Source: Pacificispira sp965223125
GTDB lineage: Bacteria > Pseudomonadota > Alphaproteobacteria > UBA8366 > Aestuariispiraceae
Reading direction: 5' to 3'
Length of the DNA stretch: 64,000 nucleotides
NCBI GenBank assembly: GCA_965223125.1
Contig: OZ244984.1
Span: 310,001 to 374,000, forward strand
Part shown: piece after piece, positions 1-8,784 of the stretch
Layout of the letters: each line of letters begins with the position of its first letter
Numbering within the stretch: the first letter of the stretch is position 1
Made by a program: the position numbers and the translations under genes
The notes under the pieces: model-generated
Seen by the model: only the letters and a program-made list of their open reading frames with translations
Told to the model about the DNA's origin: nothing
Database searches by the model: none

Positions 1-1
1 C

Positions 2-1051
2 GGCGTGCTGGCGCACGAACTGGGCCACATAACCGGGGGACATCTCTCCCAGTTCCGGGACAATCTCGAAAACGCTCAGGCTATCGCCATCGCCGGCATG
101 CTGCTGGGGCTTGGTGCCGCCATCGCGACCGGCGACGGTCAGGCCGCAGCCGCGGGAACAACCTTGGGGCAGCAAGTCGGCGAGCGGTCTTTCCTGCAAT
201 ATACCCGTGCGAACGAACAGGCGGCGGATCAGGCCGCTGTCTCCTTTCTGGACGATGCGGGCATGTCATCGGTCGGGTTGCTGGAATTCATGACCATCCT
301 GCAGGCACAGGACCGCCTCTACAGCGAAGGTGCGAACCCCTATACCCGCACCCACCCGCTGACGGAGGATCGCATCACCTTTCTGCAGAACCACGTCAAT
401 GCCTCAAAACTCTCGGATACCGAACTTCCCCCGGAATATGATCTGGTCCATCAGCGCATGCGCGCTAAGCTCATCGGCTACATGACGCCAAAGGTGGCTC
501 TGACCCAGTACCCGCCCGCCGATGAATCGGACCCGGCCCGTTATGCCCGGTCAATTGCCTATATGGAACTCTATGATCTCGACGAGGCGCTGGTGGAAAT
601 CGACCATCTTCTGGCCGCAAGTCCGGAAGATCCGTTCTATCTGGAAACCCGCGGCGATATACTGCGACGGGGGTCACGGTTCAAGGAAGCCGCCGATGAA
701 TATCGCAAGGTCGTGACCATCCTTCCCTGGGCATCTCTGGTCCGAACGACGCTGGGCGAAACGCTGCTGCAACTGGGTGGTGAGACGAACATGCAGGAGG
801 CGCTGGACAATGCCAGCATCGCCGTCAGCTACGAACCGGACATGATCCGCGCCTGGAACCTGAAAGGGCAGGCACATCAGCGCCGGGGTGAAACCGGGAT
901 GGTCTATCTGACCCAGGCGGAAGTCGCCCTGCGCCAGAATGAGAAGCAGAAGGCAAAAACCATGGCGGATCGTGCCATGGCGGAGTTGCCCGAGAATTCC
1001 GCATCCTGGCTTCAGGCCCAGGACATTTCCTTTCGGGCCGATGATAAATAA
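2..1051 (+). CDS. M48 family metalloprotease with TPR repeats, BepA/YfgC-like (5' end missing)
   Basis: The gene enters from the left edge, so its N-terminus is outside the window. The first visible residues contain the zinc-protease signature HELGH, and the third ligand region is seen as NEQAAD about 60 residues later. A Gly/Ala-rich hydrophobic stretch lies between them and could touch the membrane. The C-terminal 170 or so residues look like helical TPR repeats. M48 peptidase followed by TPRs is the layout of BepA/YfgC, a periplasmic protease and chaperone for outer-membrane protein and LPS-transport assembly. The substrate here is inferred from the family only. It is followed after about 120 bases by a periplasmic thiol oxidoreductase, which fits an envelope-quality-control neighbourhood. 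Confidence 0.92.
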   Translation, partial: GVLAHELGHITGGHLSQFRDNLENAQAIAIAGMLLGLGAAIATGDGQAAAAGTTLGQQVGERSFLQYTRANEQAADQAAVSFLDDAGMSSVGLLEFMTILQAQDRLYSEGANPYTRTHPLTEDRITFLQNHVNASKLSDTELPPEYDLVHQRMRAKLIGYMTPKVALTQYPPADESDPARYARSIAYMELYDLDEALVEIDHLLAASPEDPFYLETRGDILRRGSRFKEAADEYRKVVTILPWASLVRTTLGETLLQLGGETNMQEALDNASIAVSYEPDMIRAWNLKGQAHQRRGETGMVYLTQAEVALRQNEKQKAKTMADRAMAELPENSASWLQAQDISFRADDK

Positions 1052-1172
1052 CCCAGACAAGCTCAAACCTTCGTGACCTGTTCCAATAGATCGCCTTGAA
1101 AGGCTTGGCCTGATCTTCCTGACGCCGTATGTAGAACCTAATTCCACGGAACAGGAACGGGAGCTGGATTTC

Positions 1173-1982
1173 ATGACGGATCAGACCGCCAACCAACGGA
1201 TCGGCACGATGTGCTCCGCATTGCGCGGAATTGCACTCTCGCTGTTTCTTGCCCCGGTCCTGACCGGCATCACAACCCTGCCCGTCGCTGCCCAGGATAC
1301 GGCTACACAGGATACAACCGACCCGGCGGAGCGGGAGCGCATCGAGACGATCGTTCGTGACTATCTGTTGCGGAATCCGGAAGTGATCCTGGAGGCGATG
1401 CAGGCATTGGAACAGCGCCAGCAGGCCGCAAAGGACGAAAGGCGCAGACAGGCAATCGGACAGATGGTCCCGACGCTGTCCGCCAGTCCACTGACACCCA
1501 CGGTCGGTCCAGACGATGCCGATGTGACGCTGATCGAGTTCTTCGATTACCAATGCGGCTATTGCAAACGCCTGCTGCCTGGCCTTCAGAACATCATGGC
1601 AGAGGACGACAGGCTGAAAGTGCTCTTCGTGGAACTGCCGATCCTTGGCCCTGCATCCCTTGTTGCGTCCCGTGCCGCCCTGGCCGCCCATAAACAGGGC
1701 CGATATCTGGACTTCCACGTGGCCCTGATGGAATTCGAAGGACAACTGACCGATGAGGCGATCTTCGAACAGGCGACCGCCGTCGGTCTCGATCTCGACC
1801 AGTTGAAGGCGGATATGAACAGTGCGGATATCAACAATTATCTGGCGACGATCCGCAGCATCTCAGAATCGCTCGACATACGCGGGACGCCTGCGATGAT
1901 CGTGGGAAAGACCTTCATCGGTGGTTTCGTGCCCGAGGCGCAGTTGAAGAGCGCCATCGAAAAAACCCGTGCCGAAGGATGA
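1173..1982 (+). CDS. DsbA-family thiol:disulfide oxidoreductase (Com1-like)
   Basis: A 269-residue secreted thioredoxin-fold protein. An N-terminal hydrophobic signal (about residues 18-40) ends in VAA-QD, a plausible signal peptidase I site. A charged helical linker follows, then the redox motif Cys128-Gly-Tyr-Cys131 within FFDYQCGYCK and the cis-proline loop GTP at about 238-240. This arrangement is typical of alphaproteobacterial DsbA/Com1 proteins, which act on disulfides in the periplasm; whether it oxidises or isomerises cannot be told. A purine-rich site (ggaacgggag) precedes the ATG; an internal ATG at 1209 would give a shorter signal peptide. Its stop overlaps the sfsA start (ATGA), so the two are translationally coupled. 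Confidence 0.93.
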   Translation: MTDQTANQRIGTMCSALRGIALSLFLAPVLTGITTLPVAAQDTATQDTTDPAERERIETIVRDYLLRNPEVILEAMQALEQRQQAAKDERRRQAIGQMVPTLSASPLTPTVGPDDADVTLIEFFDYQCGYCKRLLPGLQNIMAEDDRLKVLFVELPILGPASLVASRAALAAHKQGRYLDFHVALMEFEGQLTDEAIFEQATAVGLDLDQLKADMNSADINNYLATIRSISESLDIRGTPAMIVGKTFIGGFVPEAQLKSAIEKTRAEG

Positions 1983-2713
1983 TCCTGCGCTATCCGGAAC
2001 CCTTGTTGCAGGCCCGACTTCTGCGCCGCTACAAGCGCTTCCTCGCTGACATCGCCTTTCCGGACGGAACCGAAGGCATCGCCCATTGCGGCAATCCCGG
2101 ATCCATGATGGGACTGGCGGAACCGGACAGCACGGTCTGGCTGTCTGCCAACCGCAACCCTGCCGCCAAGCTTGCCTGGCGCTGGGAAATCGCCAGCCAG
2201 ACGATCCCCGGTGGCACCACCCTGGTCGGAATCAATACCAATCTTGCGAACCGGATTGTTGAAACCGCCCTGCGCACCGGACAGATCAAGCCGTTGACCG
2301 GGTACGAGACGATCCGCCGGGAAGTCCGCTATGGCAGTCGCAACAGCCGCATCGACCTGCTGCTCGAAGACCCGGAACGCTCCCCCTGCTATGTCGAAGT
2401 GAAAAGCGTCACCCTGCGCCGCCCGACCGGCCCTGATCCCGAGGCCGCACAGTTTCCCGACGCGAAGACAGAACGCGGGGCAAAACATCTGGCGGAACTG
2501 GCCGATATCGCGCAATCGGGGGCACGTGCGGTGATGCTGTATCTTGTGCAACGATCCGATTGCACCCATGTCAGTCTGGCAGAGGATATCGACCCCGCCT
2601 ATGCCGAGGCGTTCAGGCAGGCTAGGGCTGCTGGAGTGGAGGCACTATGCTATGATTGCATCGTGTCGCCGGAAGGCATAAAACTCAAATCTGCGCTGCC
2701 GCTGCGGGTATGA
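1979..2713 (+). CDS. sfsA: SfsA family DNA/RNA nuclease-like protein (sugar fermentation stimulation protein A)
   Basis: A 244-residue protein of the normal SfsA length. Recognisable family segments are the N-terminal RYKRFLADI, the loop GNPGSMMGL (the usual CPNTGSM site), the central region NSRIDLLLED, and the acidic motif YVEVKSVTL, which resembles the catalytic D/E-x-K core of PD-(D/E)XK nucleases. SfsA was first described as a regulator-like factor in maltose metabolism and is now usually called a nuclease-fold protein; its physiological role is unclear. It starts inside the stop codon of the preceding oxidoreductase gene and is followed by map, an order I remember from other Rhodospirillales. 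Confidence 0.93.
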   Translation: MILRYPEPLLQARLLRRYKRFLADIAFPDGTEGIAHCGNPGSMMGLAEPDSTVWLSANRNPAAKLAWRWEIASQTIPGGTTLVGINTNLANRIVETALRTGQIKPLTGYETIRREVRYGSRNSRIDLLLEDPERSPCYVEVKSVTLRRPTGPDPEAAQFPDAKTERGAKHLAELADIAQSGARAVMLYLVQRSDCTHVSLAEDIDPAYAEAFRQARAAGVEALCYDCIVSPEGIKLKSALPLRV

Positions 2714-2834
2714 TCCCGCGCGAAACGAGACATTGCGGGTATCACCCCGCGTGAAACAAAATGGCAGATGGCGTACCGGTCCCGTTCACCATCCCGGTTT
2801 GTCATTCCTGCCCAGGATCAGGACTGTGACTGAC

Positions 2835-3641
2835 ATGCTTTACAATACCGAAGCAGGCCGCATCAAACTGCACAACGCCGCTGATTTCCAGTCAATGCGC
2901 GAGGCCGGACGCCTAGCTGCCGAAACGCTGGATTACATCACGCCCTTCGTTCAACCTGGCGTTTCGACCGGGGAACTGGATCGGCTGTGCCATGAGTTCA
3001 TTACTGATCACGGCGCGATCCCGGCACCGCTGAATTATCGCGGCTTTCCAAAATCGATCTGCACCAGCGTCAATCATGTTGTCTGCCACGGCATTCCGGA
3101 TGACAACAAGCGCCTGCAGAATGGCGACATCATCAATATTGACGTCACCGTGATCCTGGATGGCTGGTTCGGCGATACCAGTCGCATGTTCCCGGTCGGC
3201 GACAAGGTGCCGGTCAAGGCCACCAAACTGATCGACGTGACTTATGACGCAATGATGATGGCGATCAAGGCTGTGAAGCCCGGAGTTCGGCTGGGCGATA
3301 TCGGTCATATCATCCAGTCCTTTGCTGAGGGTCACCGCTTCTCTATCGTGCGGGATTTCTGCGGGCATGGACTTGGTCGCGTGTTCCACGATGCACCCAG
3401 CGTGCTGCATTACGGGGAACCAGATACCGGCGTTGAGCTGCGCGAAGGCATGTTTTTCACCATCGAGCCCATGGTGAATGCCGGGAAATATCCGGTCAAA
3501 ACACTGGATGACGGCTGGACGGCGGTGACCAAGGACCGCTCGCTCTCTGCCCAGTTCGAACATTCCATCGGCGTCACCGCGACCGGAGTGGAAATTTTCA
3601 CGCTCTCGCCCAAGGGCTGGGACAAGCCGCCCTATCTCTAA
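2835..3641 (+). CDS. map: Methionine aminopeptidase type I
   Basis: Removes the initiator methionine from nascent proteins in the cytoplasm. From the chosen ATG the protein is 268 residues, the usual type I length. The five metal ligands are visible: Asp in NIDVTVIL, Asp in GWFGDTSRMF, His in GHGLGRVFH, Glu in IEPMV and Glu in QFEHSIGV; the substrate His is in KSICTSVNHVVCHG. The frame is open 34 codons further upstream, but those residues are not family-like and the ATG at 2835 follows a purine-rich site (aggatcagga). No Cys-rich N-terminal extension is present. The gap to sfsA is about 120 bases, so map probably has its own promoter. Confidence 0.97.
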   Translation: MLYNTEAGRIKLHNAADFQSMREAGRLAAETLDYITPFVQPGVSTGELDRLCHEFITDHGAIPAPLNYRGFPKSICTSVNHVVCHGIPDDNKRLQNGDIINIDVTVILDGWFGDTSRMFPVGDKVPVKATKLIDVTYDAMMMAIKAVKPGVRLGDIGHIIQSFAEGHRFSIVRDFCGHGLGRVFHDAPSVLHYGEPDTGVELREGMFFTIEPMVNAGKYPVKTLDDGWTAVTKDRSLSAQFEHSIGVTATGVEIFTLSPKGWDKPPYL

Positions 3642-3689
3642 CCGACCGCATTAACCACCCGCCGGTATCGGCTTCGGACCCGCACTGCC

Positions 3690-4397
3690 ATGACCGATGA
3701 CAGCCCCACGCCGAAGCCTGCTGATAAGCCGCACCACCTGGAGCATAGAAAGCGCCTGCGCACTCGCTTTCTGAAAGATCTGGGCGCGCATATGGAGGAT
3801 TACGAACTCCTCGAATTGCTGCTCTGCCAGACCATTCCGCGTCGCGATGTGAAACCGCTCGCCAAGGATCTGATTCGGACATTCGGCAGCCTGGGCGCTG
3901 TGCTCGCCGCCGATGTCCGCACTCTCTCGGCCCAACCAGGGCTTGGCGAGACCTCAGTCACTGGCATAAAGATCGCGCAACAGGCGGCTTTGCGCATGCT
4001 GCGGCAGGATATTGAGGGCGCGCATGTCCTCTCGTCCTGGCAGGCAGTGGTGGATTACTGTCGCGCCGCCATGGGGCGGGAGAAAATCGAACAGGTCCGA
4101 CTGCTCTTCCTCGACAACCGCAACCGTCTGATCGCGGATGAGGTCCAGCAACGCGGCACCGTGAATCACACACCGCTCTATCCCCGCGAGGTCGTGAAGC
4201 GGGCGCTTGAACTCAGTGCCAGCGCGCTGATCCTCGTCCATAACCATCCGTCCGGCGACCCGACCCCGTCAAAGGCCGATATCGACATGACCCGCGACAT
4301 CCGCGATGCCCTGGCCAGAATCGACATCCGCCTGCACGATCACATCATCGTTGCCATATCCGATTTCCGCAGCCTGAAAGCGGACGGTTATATCTGA
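3690..4397 (+). CDS. radC: RadC family JAB/MPN-domain protein
   Basis: A 235-residue protein with an N-terminal helix-hairpin-helix-like region (about 10-110, including PGLGETSVTGIK) and a C-terminal JAMM metalloprotease-fold domain. The metal motif HNHPSGDPTPSKAD is complete. RadC was named for DNA repair, but that link is disputed and the biochemical function is unknown. It sits 48 bases after map in the same direction and ends 8 bases before a convergent gene, leaving no room for a separate terminator. Confidence 0.95.
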   Translation: MTDDSPTPKPADKPHHLEHRKRLRTRFLKDLGAHMEDYELLELLLCQTIPRRDVKPLAKDLIRTFGSLGAVLAADVRTLSAQPGLGETSVTGIKIAQQAALRMLRQDIEGAHVLSSWQAVVDYCRAAMGREKIEQVRLLFLDNRNRLIADEVQQRGTVNHTPLYPREVVKRALELSASALILVHNHPSGDPTPSKADIDMTRDIRDALARIDIRLHDHIIVAISDFRSLKADGYI

Positions 4398-4405
4398 CTG
4401 TCCGA

Positions 4406-5311
4406 TCAGGGAGCGTCGTCGAAAAACACATCAAAGGCCGCCAGCGTCGCCGCCGGGTTTTCCTCAGCCAGAAAATGACCGGATTCGATGGGATGGCCTT
4501 CCGGGGCGAGGGCACGGTCGCGCCAGGTGTCGAGAACGTCGTAATGGGCGTGCATCGGGGCCTTCGCACCCCAGAGTACGAGAAAGGGGCAGGTGATCTT
4601 GTGGTCCAGATCAGCCTCGTCATGGACAAGGTCGATACCCGCCGCAGCGCGATAATCCTCGCAACTGGCATGGATCACGGCGGGGTTCGAGAAGGCGGCT
4701 TCATATTCCGCCTGTGCGGCAGGATCGAAGAAACCGAGCCCGCTTTTGCTCAGCCCACCCGCCTTGTGACGGAAATAGTAGACCGGATCGGCGCCGATCA
4801 GAGTTTCCGGATAGGGCGCGGGCTGGGCCAGAAAATACCAATGATAATAGGCCTGTGCGACAGCATGAGTCGCAGTTCGGAACAATGTGCGGGTCGGAAT
4901 GATGTCGAGGACCGAAGCGCGTAGTACCCGATCCGGATGGTCGAGACAGAGCCGATGGGTGACGCGCCCGCCGCGATCGTGACCGGCGACCTGGAAGCGG
5001 TCATGCCCCAGATGCGCCATCAGCGCCACCAGATCCGCCGCCATCGCCCGCTTGGAATAAGGGAGATGTTCCGCATCGGTAGGCGGCGTATCGGAGGCAC
5101 CATAGCCCCGCAGGTCCGGAACGATCACCGTGAAGCGCTTTGCAAGATCGGGCGCGATCCGGTGCCACATCGCCCCGGTCTGGGGATAGCCATGGACCAG
5201 CAGCAGCGGTGGCCCCTCCCCGCCAATCCGGCAGTGTAGGGCAATCGCATCGCCATAGGCATGAGAGACGGTGATCCGTGTTTCTCGAAATCCCGGAAAC
5301 AGAGTTGTCAT
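4406..5311 (-). CDS. Alpha/beta hydrolase, haloacetate (fluoroacetate) dehalogenase-like
   Basis: A 301-residue alpha/beta hydrolase. The nucleophile is an aspartate, not a serine: GHDRGGR puts Asp112, Arg113 and Arg116 where the well-studied Rhodopseudomonas fluoroacetate dehalogenase has Asp110, Arg111 and Arg114. The halide pocket of that enzyme (His155, Trp156, Tyr219) is matched by His157-Trp158 (YYHWYFLAQP) and Tyr220 (CEDYR), and the catalytic His lies in IESGHFLAEE (His279). The reaction would be hydrolytic release of halide from a short haloacid, giving glycolate from haloacetate. The comparison is from memory. A close epoxide-hydrolase relative is less likely because the cap-domain tyrosine pair is not evident. 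It lies 21 bases after an EamA transporter gene. Confidence 0.85.
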   Translation of the reverse strand: MTTLFPGFRETRITVSHAYGDAIALHCRIGGEGPPLLLVHGYPQTGAMWHRIAPDLAKRFTVIVPDLRGYGASDTPPTDAEHLPYSKRAMAADLVALMAHLGHDRFQVAGHDRGGRVTHRLCLDHPDRVLRASVLDIIPTRTLFRTATHAVAQAYYHWYFLAQPAPYPETLIGADPVYYFRHKAGGLSKSGLGFFDPAAQAEYEAAFSNPAVIHASCEDYRAAAGIDLVHDEADLDHKITCPFLVLWGAKAPMHAHYDVLDTWRDRALAPEGHPIESGHFLAEENPAATLAAFDVFFDDAP

Positions 5312-5332
5312 GGGAACCCTCCCTAACCTGCT

Positions 5333-6280
5333 CTAAACCGGCCTGGAGCGTTGTGCCCTGGTGGCGAGCATGAGGCCCGGCAGGACCAGCCCCGCCCCGA
5401 TCCAATGATAGGCCAACGGCTGTTCCCCCAGCAATGCCCAGGCGAGAACGACATTGTAGACCGGCACGAGATAGAGCAGCAGACTGGTCCGTCCCGCACC
5501 CAGCGTGCGCTGTACATAGCCATAAAGCTGATAGGACCCGAGCGACCCGACAACGGCGAGAAACGCGATCCATGCCACGGTTTCCAGTGTCCAGTCCGGC
5601 ACATCACCCTGATAGGCTTCCCAAGCGGTGAATGGTGCCAGGACGATCACGCCCGCCAGAATGATCGCCGCAAGCCGTGTGCTCAGTCCCAGTCTGCTGG
5701 GCCGATGACGCAGTATGATGGAATAAACTGCCCAACTGATCATCGCGACGACAATCCAAAGATCCCCCTCGGTAAAGGCCAGAGATCGCAGCACCGAAAA
5801 CTCACCCCGGCAGATGATGATCAACACGCCGACCAGACTCAGCAGCAGACCGACGAAACCGAGCGGCCGCAGTTGTTCCTTGTAGTAGAGCGTCGACACC
5901 AAAATGATCAGCACCGGGGATGCGGAATAGATCAGCCCGATATTGGTCGCCGTCGTCGTATCCGCCGCGATATAGACGAAGGCACCGCAGATCCCCATCC
6001 CCAGGATCCCGAGAATGAGCAGATCCTTCCATTCCCGCAGCATCACCAGCCGTTCCTCCCAAAACTGACGCCCGACAAACGGCACCAGCAGGCAGAAGGT
6101 GACGGCCCAGCGCAGGAAAGCGAGATGCACCGGCGGAATCAGATCGGCGGTCGCCTTCGCCACCAGCACATTGGTCGCAAAGCAGAACGGCGCGATGAAC
6201 AGCAGGATCGTCGCAAGCCGCTCCTCTGAAAAACCGGCGATCATCGAACTGCGGGGGAGAGTCTCGGGGCGATCTGACAT
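5333..6280 (-). CDS. DMT superfamily permease (EamA domains)
   Basis: A 315-residue inner-membrane protein with about ten hydrophobic segments arranged as two EamA repeats, starting near IAPFCFATNVLVAK and again near WIVVAMISWAVYS. The second half has the family-typical segment with GAGLVLPG near its C-terminus. Members export or exchange metabolites such as amino acids or nucleosides; the substrate cannot be predicted. Start codon choice is supported by the cytosolic leader before the first segment. It lies upstream of the dehalogenase-like gene with a 21-base gap, so they may be cotranscribed. Confidence 0.9.
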   Translation of the reverse strand: MSDRPETLPRSSMIAGFSEERLATILLFIAPFCFATNVLVAKATADLIPPVHLAFLRWAVTFCLLVPFVGRQFWEERLVMLREWKDLLILGILGMGICGAFVYIAADTTTATNIGLIYSASPVLIILVSTLYYKEQLRPLGFVGLLLSLVGVLIIICRGEFSVLRSLAFTEGDLWIVVAMISWAVYSIILRHRPSRLGLSTRLAAIILAGVIVLAPFTAWEAYQGDVPDWTLETVAWIAFLAVVGSLGSYQLYGYVQRTLGAGRTSLLLYLVPVYNVVLAWALLGEQPLAYHWIGAGLVLPGLMLATRAQRSRPV

Positions 6281-6379
6281 GGACTTGTCTTAACCGCTCC
6301 CGACCGATGGGAAAAGCACGCATCGATCCATGGTTTTGTGCGCTGCATTCATAAGGAGACACGAAGGCGGTGAAATCCC

Positions 6380-7120
6380 TCAGCCGGAAACGAAGCGATC
6401 CGGAAAATCAGTGAAAATCGCCTCGCAGCCCCAGGAAAAGAGACGTTCCGCATCGACCGGGTCGTTTACCGTATAGCAGCGGAAGGGAACACCCGCCTCG
6501 CGAAACGCTGCAGCCTGGAATTCGCTGAGCTTCTTGACGCTGACATGAACGGCGCTGGCACCGAGGCGCAGGTGATGGTCGTGCCAGTCCGCCGGAATGT
6601 CCCACCACAGGATGGCACGATCCAGTTCAGGGGCGGCCTTCATTGCCTCCTCCAGAGCCACCAGTGAAAAGGAGGAGAGAACAGGCGGCGGCAGGTCGGC
6701 AGGCCAGAGCGCTGCCGCTTCCCCGGCAACGACCCGCCCGGTCACACGCTCAAATCCCTCGACCGGCTTGATCTCGACATTCGCCCCCATGCCAAGCTCG
6801 CTCAATGTCGCAATGGTCTGGTCGAAGGTGGGAACGGCAATCCCGGAGAATTTCTCCGAGAACCAGGAACCGGCATCCAGACGGCGGATTTCCACCAAAG
6901 TGCTGTCGGAAACGCGCCCGCTGCCATTCGTGGTCCGATCCAGCGTGTCGTCATGATGCAGGATCACGACTTCATCCCGGGTAAGCATGCAATCAAACTC
7001 AACCCAGATGACACCCAGATCGTGGGCGGCGCGGATGCCCGCAATGGTATTCTCCGGCGCGTGGCCGACGGCCCCCCGATGACCGATGATACGCGGGATG
7101 TCGGTTCTGCGCAGGCTCAT
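6380..7120 (-). CDS. Glycerophosphodiester phosphodiesterase family protein (UgpQ-like)
   Basis: About 246 residues, cytoplasmic (no signal peptide). The GDPD signature is intact: IGHRGAVGHAPENT near the N-terminus with the catalytic His, WVEFDCMLTRDEVVILHHDD with metal ligands Glu and Asp and the second catalytic His, and VEIKP in the middle. The C-terminal YTVNDP and FTDFPD complete the fold. It would hydrolyse glycerophosphodiesters to glycerol-3-phosphate and an alcohol. I chose the ATG three codons inside the frame because an AAGGA site lies in front of it. It starts 12 bases after the stop of a phosphonate monoester hydrolase-like gene; the pair looks like one operon for phosphodiester use. 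Confidence 0.93.
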   Translation of the reverse strand: MSLRRTDIPRIIGHRGAVGHAPENTIAGIRAAHDLGVIWVEFDCMLTRDEVVILHHDDTLDRTTNGSGRVSDSTLVEIRRLDAGSWFSEKFSGIAVPTFDQTIATLSELGMGANVEIKPVEGFERVTGRVVAGEAAALWPADLPPPVLSSFSLVALEEAMKAAPELDRAILWWDIPADWHDHHLRLGASAVHVSVKKLSEFQAAAFREAGVPFRCYTVNDPVDAERLFSWGCEAIFTDFPDRFVSG

Positions 7121-7132
7121 TTCATCCAATCC

Positions 7133-8698
7133 TTACAAGGCATCGAAGCGGTCGTCGCGGGCTTCGATCACGCCCTGGCCGATATGACAATAGGTCAGGT
7201 CACGCTCCTCCGTCCGCATCCGCCAGGTGATCATGCGTTGCGCCATGTCCAGCATCTCCGCCCGACAGGACGGATCATCGGCCCGGTTCACAAGCTGCTC
7301 CGGATCGCTTTCCAGATCATAGAATAACGGCGGCAGAGCGGTGAAATGGACATATTTATAACGCTCTGACCGGATCACGGTCAGTCCGCATTCATCACTC
7401 CTGAGGCCCAGAGCCTGTTCCACCGACCGCCCGACGGGATCGCCGAAATCGAATTCGATATGGGCTTCCGTTCGCCAGGTCCGAGGCACCTCCCCGACCA
7501 GCCATTTCGTCAGCGGCATGCCATCGACCTGACGCGGGATCGGTGCACCAAGCAGCTCCAGAATCGTCGGCATGACATCGACGGATTCCGTGAACGCCTC
7601 GACCTGCCGTCCGCGCGCTGCTGCGGCTTCCGGCCTTGGATCCCGGACGATCAGGGGGATGCGATAGCTCTCGTCAAAGAAACCGGTCTTGGACAGCATC
7701 CAGTGGTCGCCCAACTGCTCACCATGATCGGAGGTAAGAACGATTAATGTTTCATCATACGCACCGGTCGCTTTCAGCCAGTCGAGGATACGCGCAAAGT
7801 TGTCTTCGACCTCGTTGATCATGCCGTAATAGGTGGCGCGAAACTGCCGCATTTCCGCATCCGTCATATCCGCCGGGATCGTGTTGCGCCCGATTGTGAA
7901 ATTGGTGCCGGCGGCATCCCTGCCATGGGTATCGATGCGGTATTTGAGCCAGGGATGGATTTCCCCCTCCGTCTCTGGACTTTCCGCACGGACCGGCATC
8001 GGCACTTCGTCGGCATCATAGCGCGCATGATAGGGTTCGGGTGCGATGAAGGGCGGGTGCGGACTGATATAGGTGACATGGGCAAACCAGGGCTGCCCCT
8101 GCCGGGACTGGAGATAGTCAAGAACCCGGTCGGTCAGGAAGGCGGTATTGCTGTCCTCCGCCTTGAACCGGGCAGGCGCAAAACTATACGCCCTGTTCTC
8201 ATGACCCGGCTCGGGCAGGAAGATATCCCAGGGATCATCCGGGATCGCATATCCTTTCTTCGACAGGTCCGCGAACCAGGTGCCGAAATCTTCGTCCAGG
8301 CGGCAGACCCGCGTCATGCCCGGCAGTACGCCCTCATAGGAATTGAAAACCGGATCGCGTGGATTGGCACCGCGAGGATCCGGGGAAATGTCAGTATAGC
8401 CGAACAGGACCGGTTCATAATTCAGCTTGCGGGTTTCAAGCGCGATATTGGTAAAGCGTCGATCCAGCGGCGTCCCGTTCCGCAGCGCCCGGTTCTTGTG
8501 AAGATAGGTCCCGGTCAGCAGGGCTGAACGCCCCGGACCGCAGGGGCAGGTCACCGACCAATGATTCCGGAACAGCACCGCATCGGCACAGAACGCATCC
8601 AGTTTCGGTGTTCGAAGCAGGGGATGGCCCATGGCGGACAGGCAGTCCCACCGCCATTGATCAAAGGTGATCAGAAGAATGTTCTTGATGGCTGCCAT
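7133..8698 (-). CDS. Sulfatase-superfamily hydrolase, phosphonate monoester hydrolase/phosphodiesterase-like
   Basis: A 521-residue alkaline-phosphatase-superfamily enzyme without a signal peptide. The sulfatase signature C-x-P-x-R is present as Cys53-Gly-Pro-Gly-Arg57; the cysteine would be matured to formylglycine. Metal ligands appear as Asp13 in FDQWRWD and as TSDHGEQLGDH. Overall it follows the Rhizobium/Burkholderia phosphonate monoester hydrolases, as judged from memory of segments such as LFRNH, GYTDISPDPR, YISPHPPF, ATYYGMINEV and HFTALPPLF(Y)DL. Those enzymes cleave phosphonate monoesters, phosphodiesters and some sulfate esters promiscuously. The adjacent glycerophosphodiesterase supports a phosphodiester role; a plain arylsulfatase remains possible. 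Confidence 0.85.
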   Translation of the reverse strand: MAAIKNILLITFDQWRWDCLSAMGHPLLRTPKLDAFCADAVLFRNHWSVTCPCGPGRSALLTGTYLHKNRALRNGTPLDRRFTNIALETRKLNYEPVLFGYTDISPDPRGANPRDPVFNSYEGVLPGMTRVCRLDEDFGTWFADLSKKGYAIPDDPWDIFLPEPGHENRAYSFAPARFKAEDSNTAFLTDRVLDYLQSRQGQPWFAHVTYISPHPPFIAPEPYHARYDADEVPMPVRAESPETEGEIHPWLKYRIDTHGRDAAGTNFTIGRNTIPADMTDAEMRQFRATYYGMINEVEDNFARILDWLKATGAYDETLIVLTSDHGEQLGDHWMLSKTGFFDESYRIPLIVRDPRPEAAAARGRQVEAFTESVDVMPTILELLGAPIPRQVDGMPLTKWLVGEVPRTWRTEAHIEFDFGDPVGRSVEQALGLRSDECGLTVIRSERYKYVHFTALPPLFYDLESDPEQLVNRADDPSCRAEMLDMAQRMITWRMRTEERDLTYCHIGQGVIEARDDRFDAL

Positions 8699-8784
8699 GG
8701 CAAACGTCGCTTGTAGATCAGGGGCGTGGATCAGGAGTTGGTGAAGCAGACCACAATCCGATTACCGGATCATGACCGCCGCCC

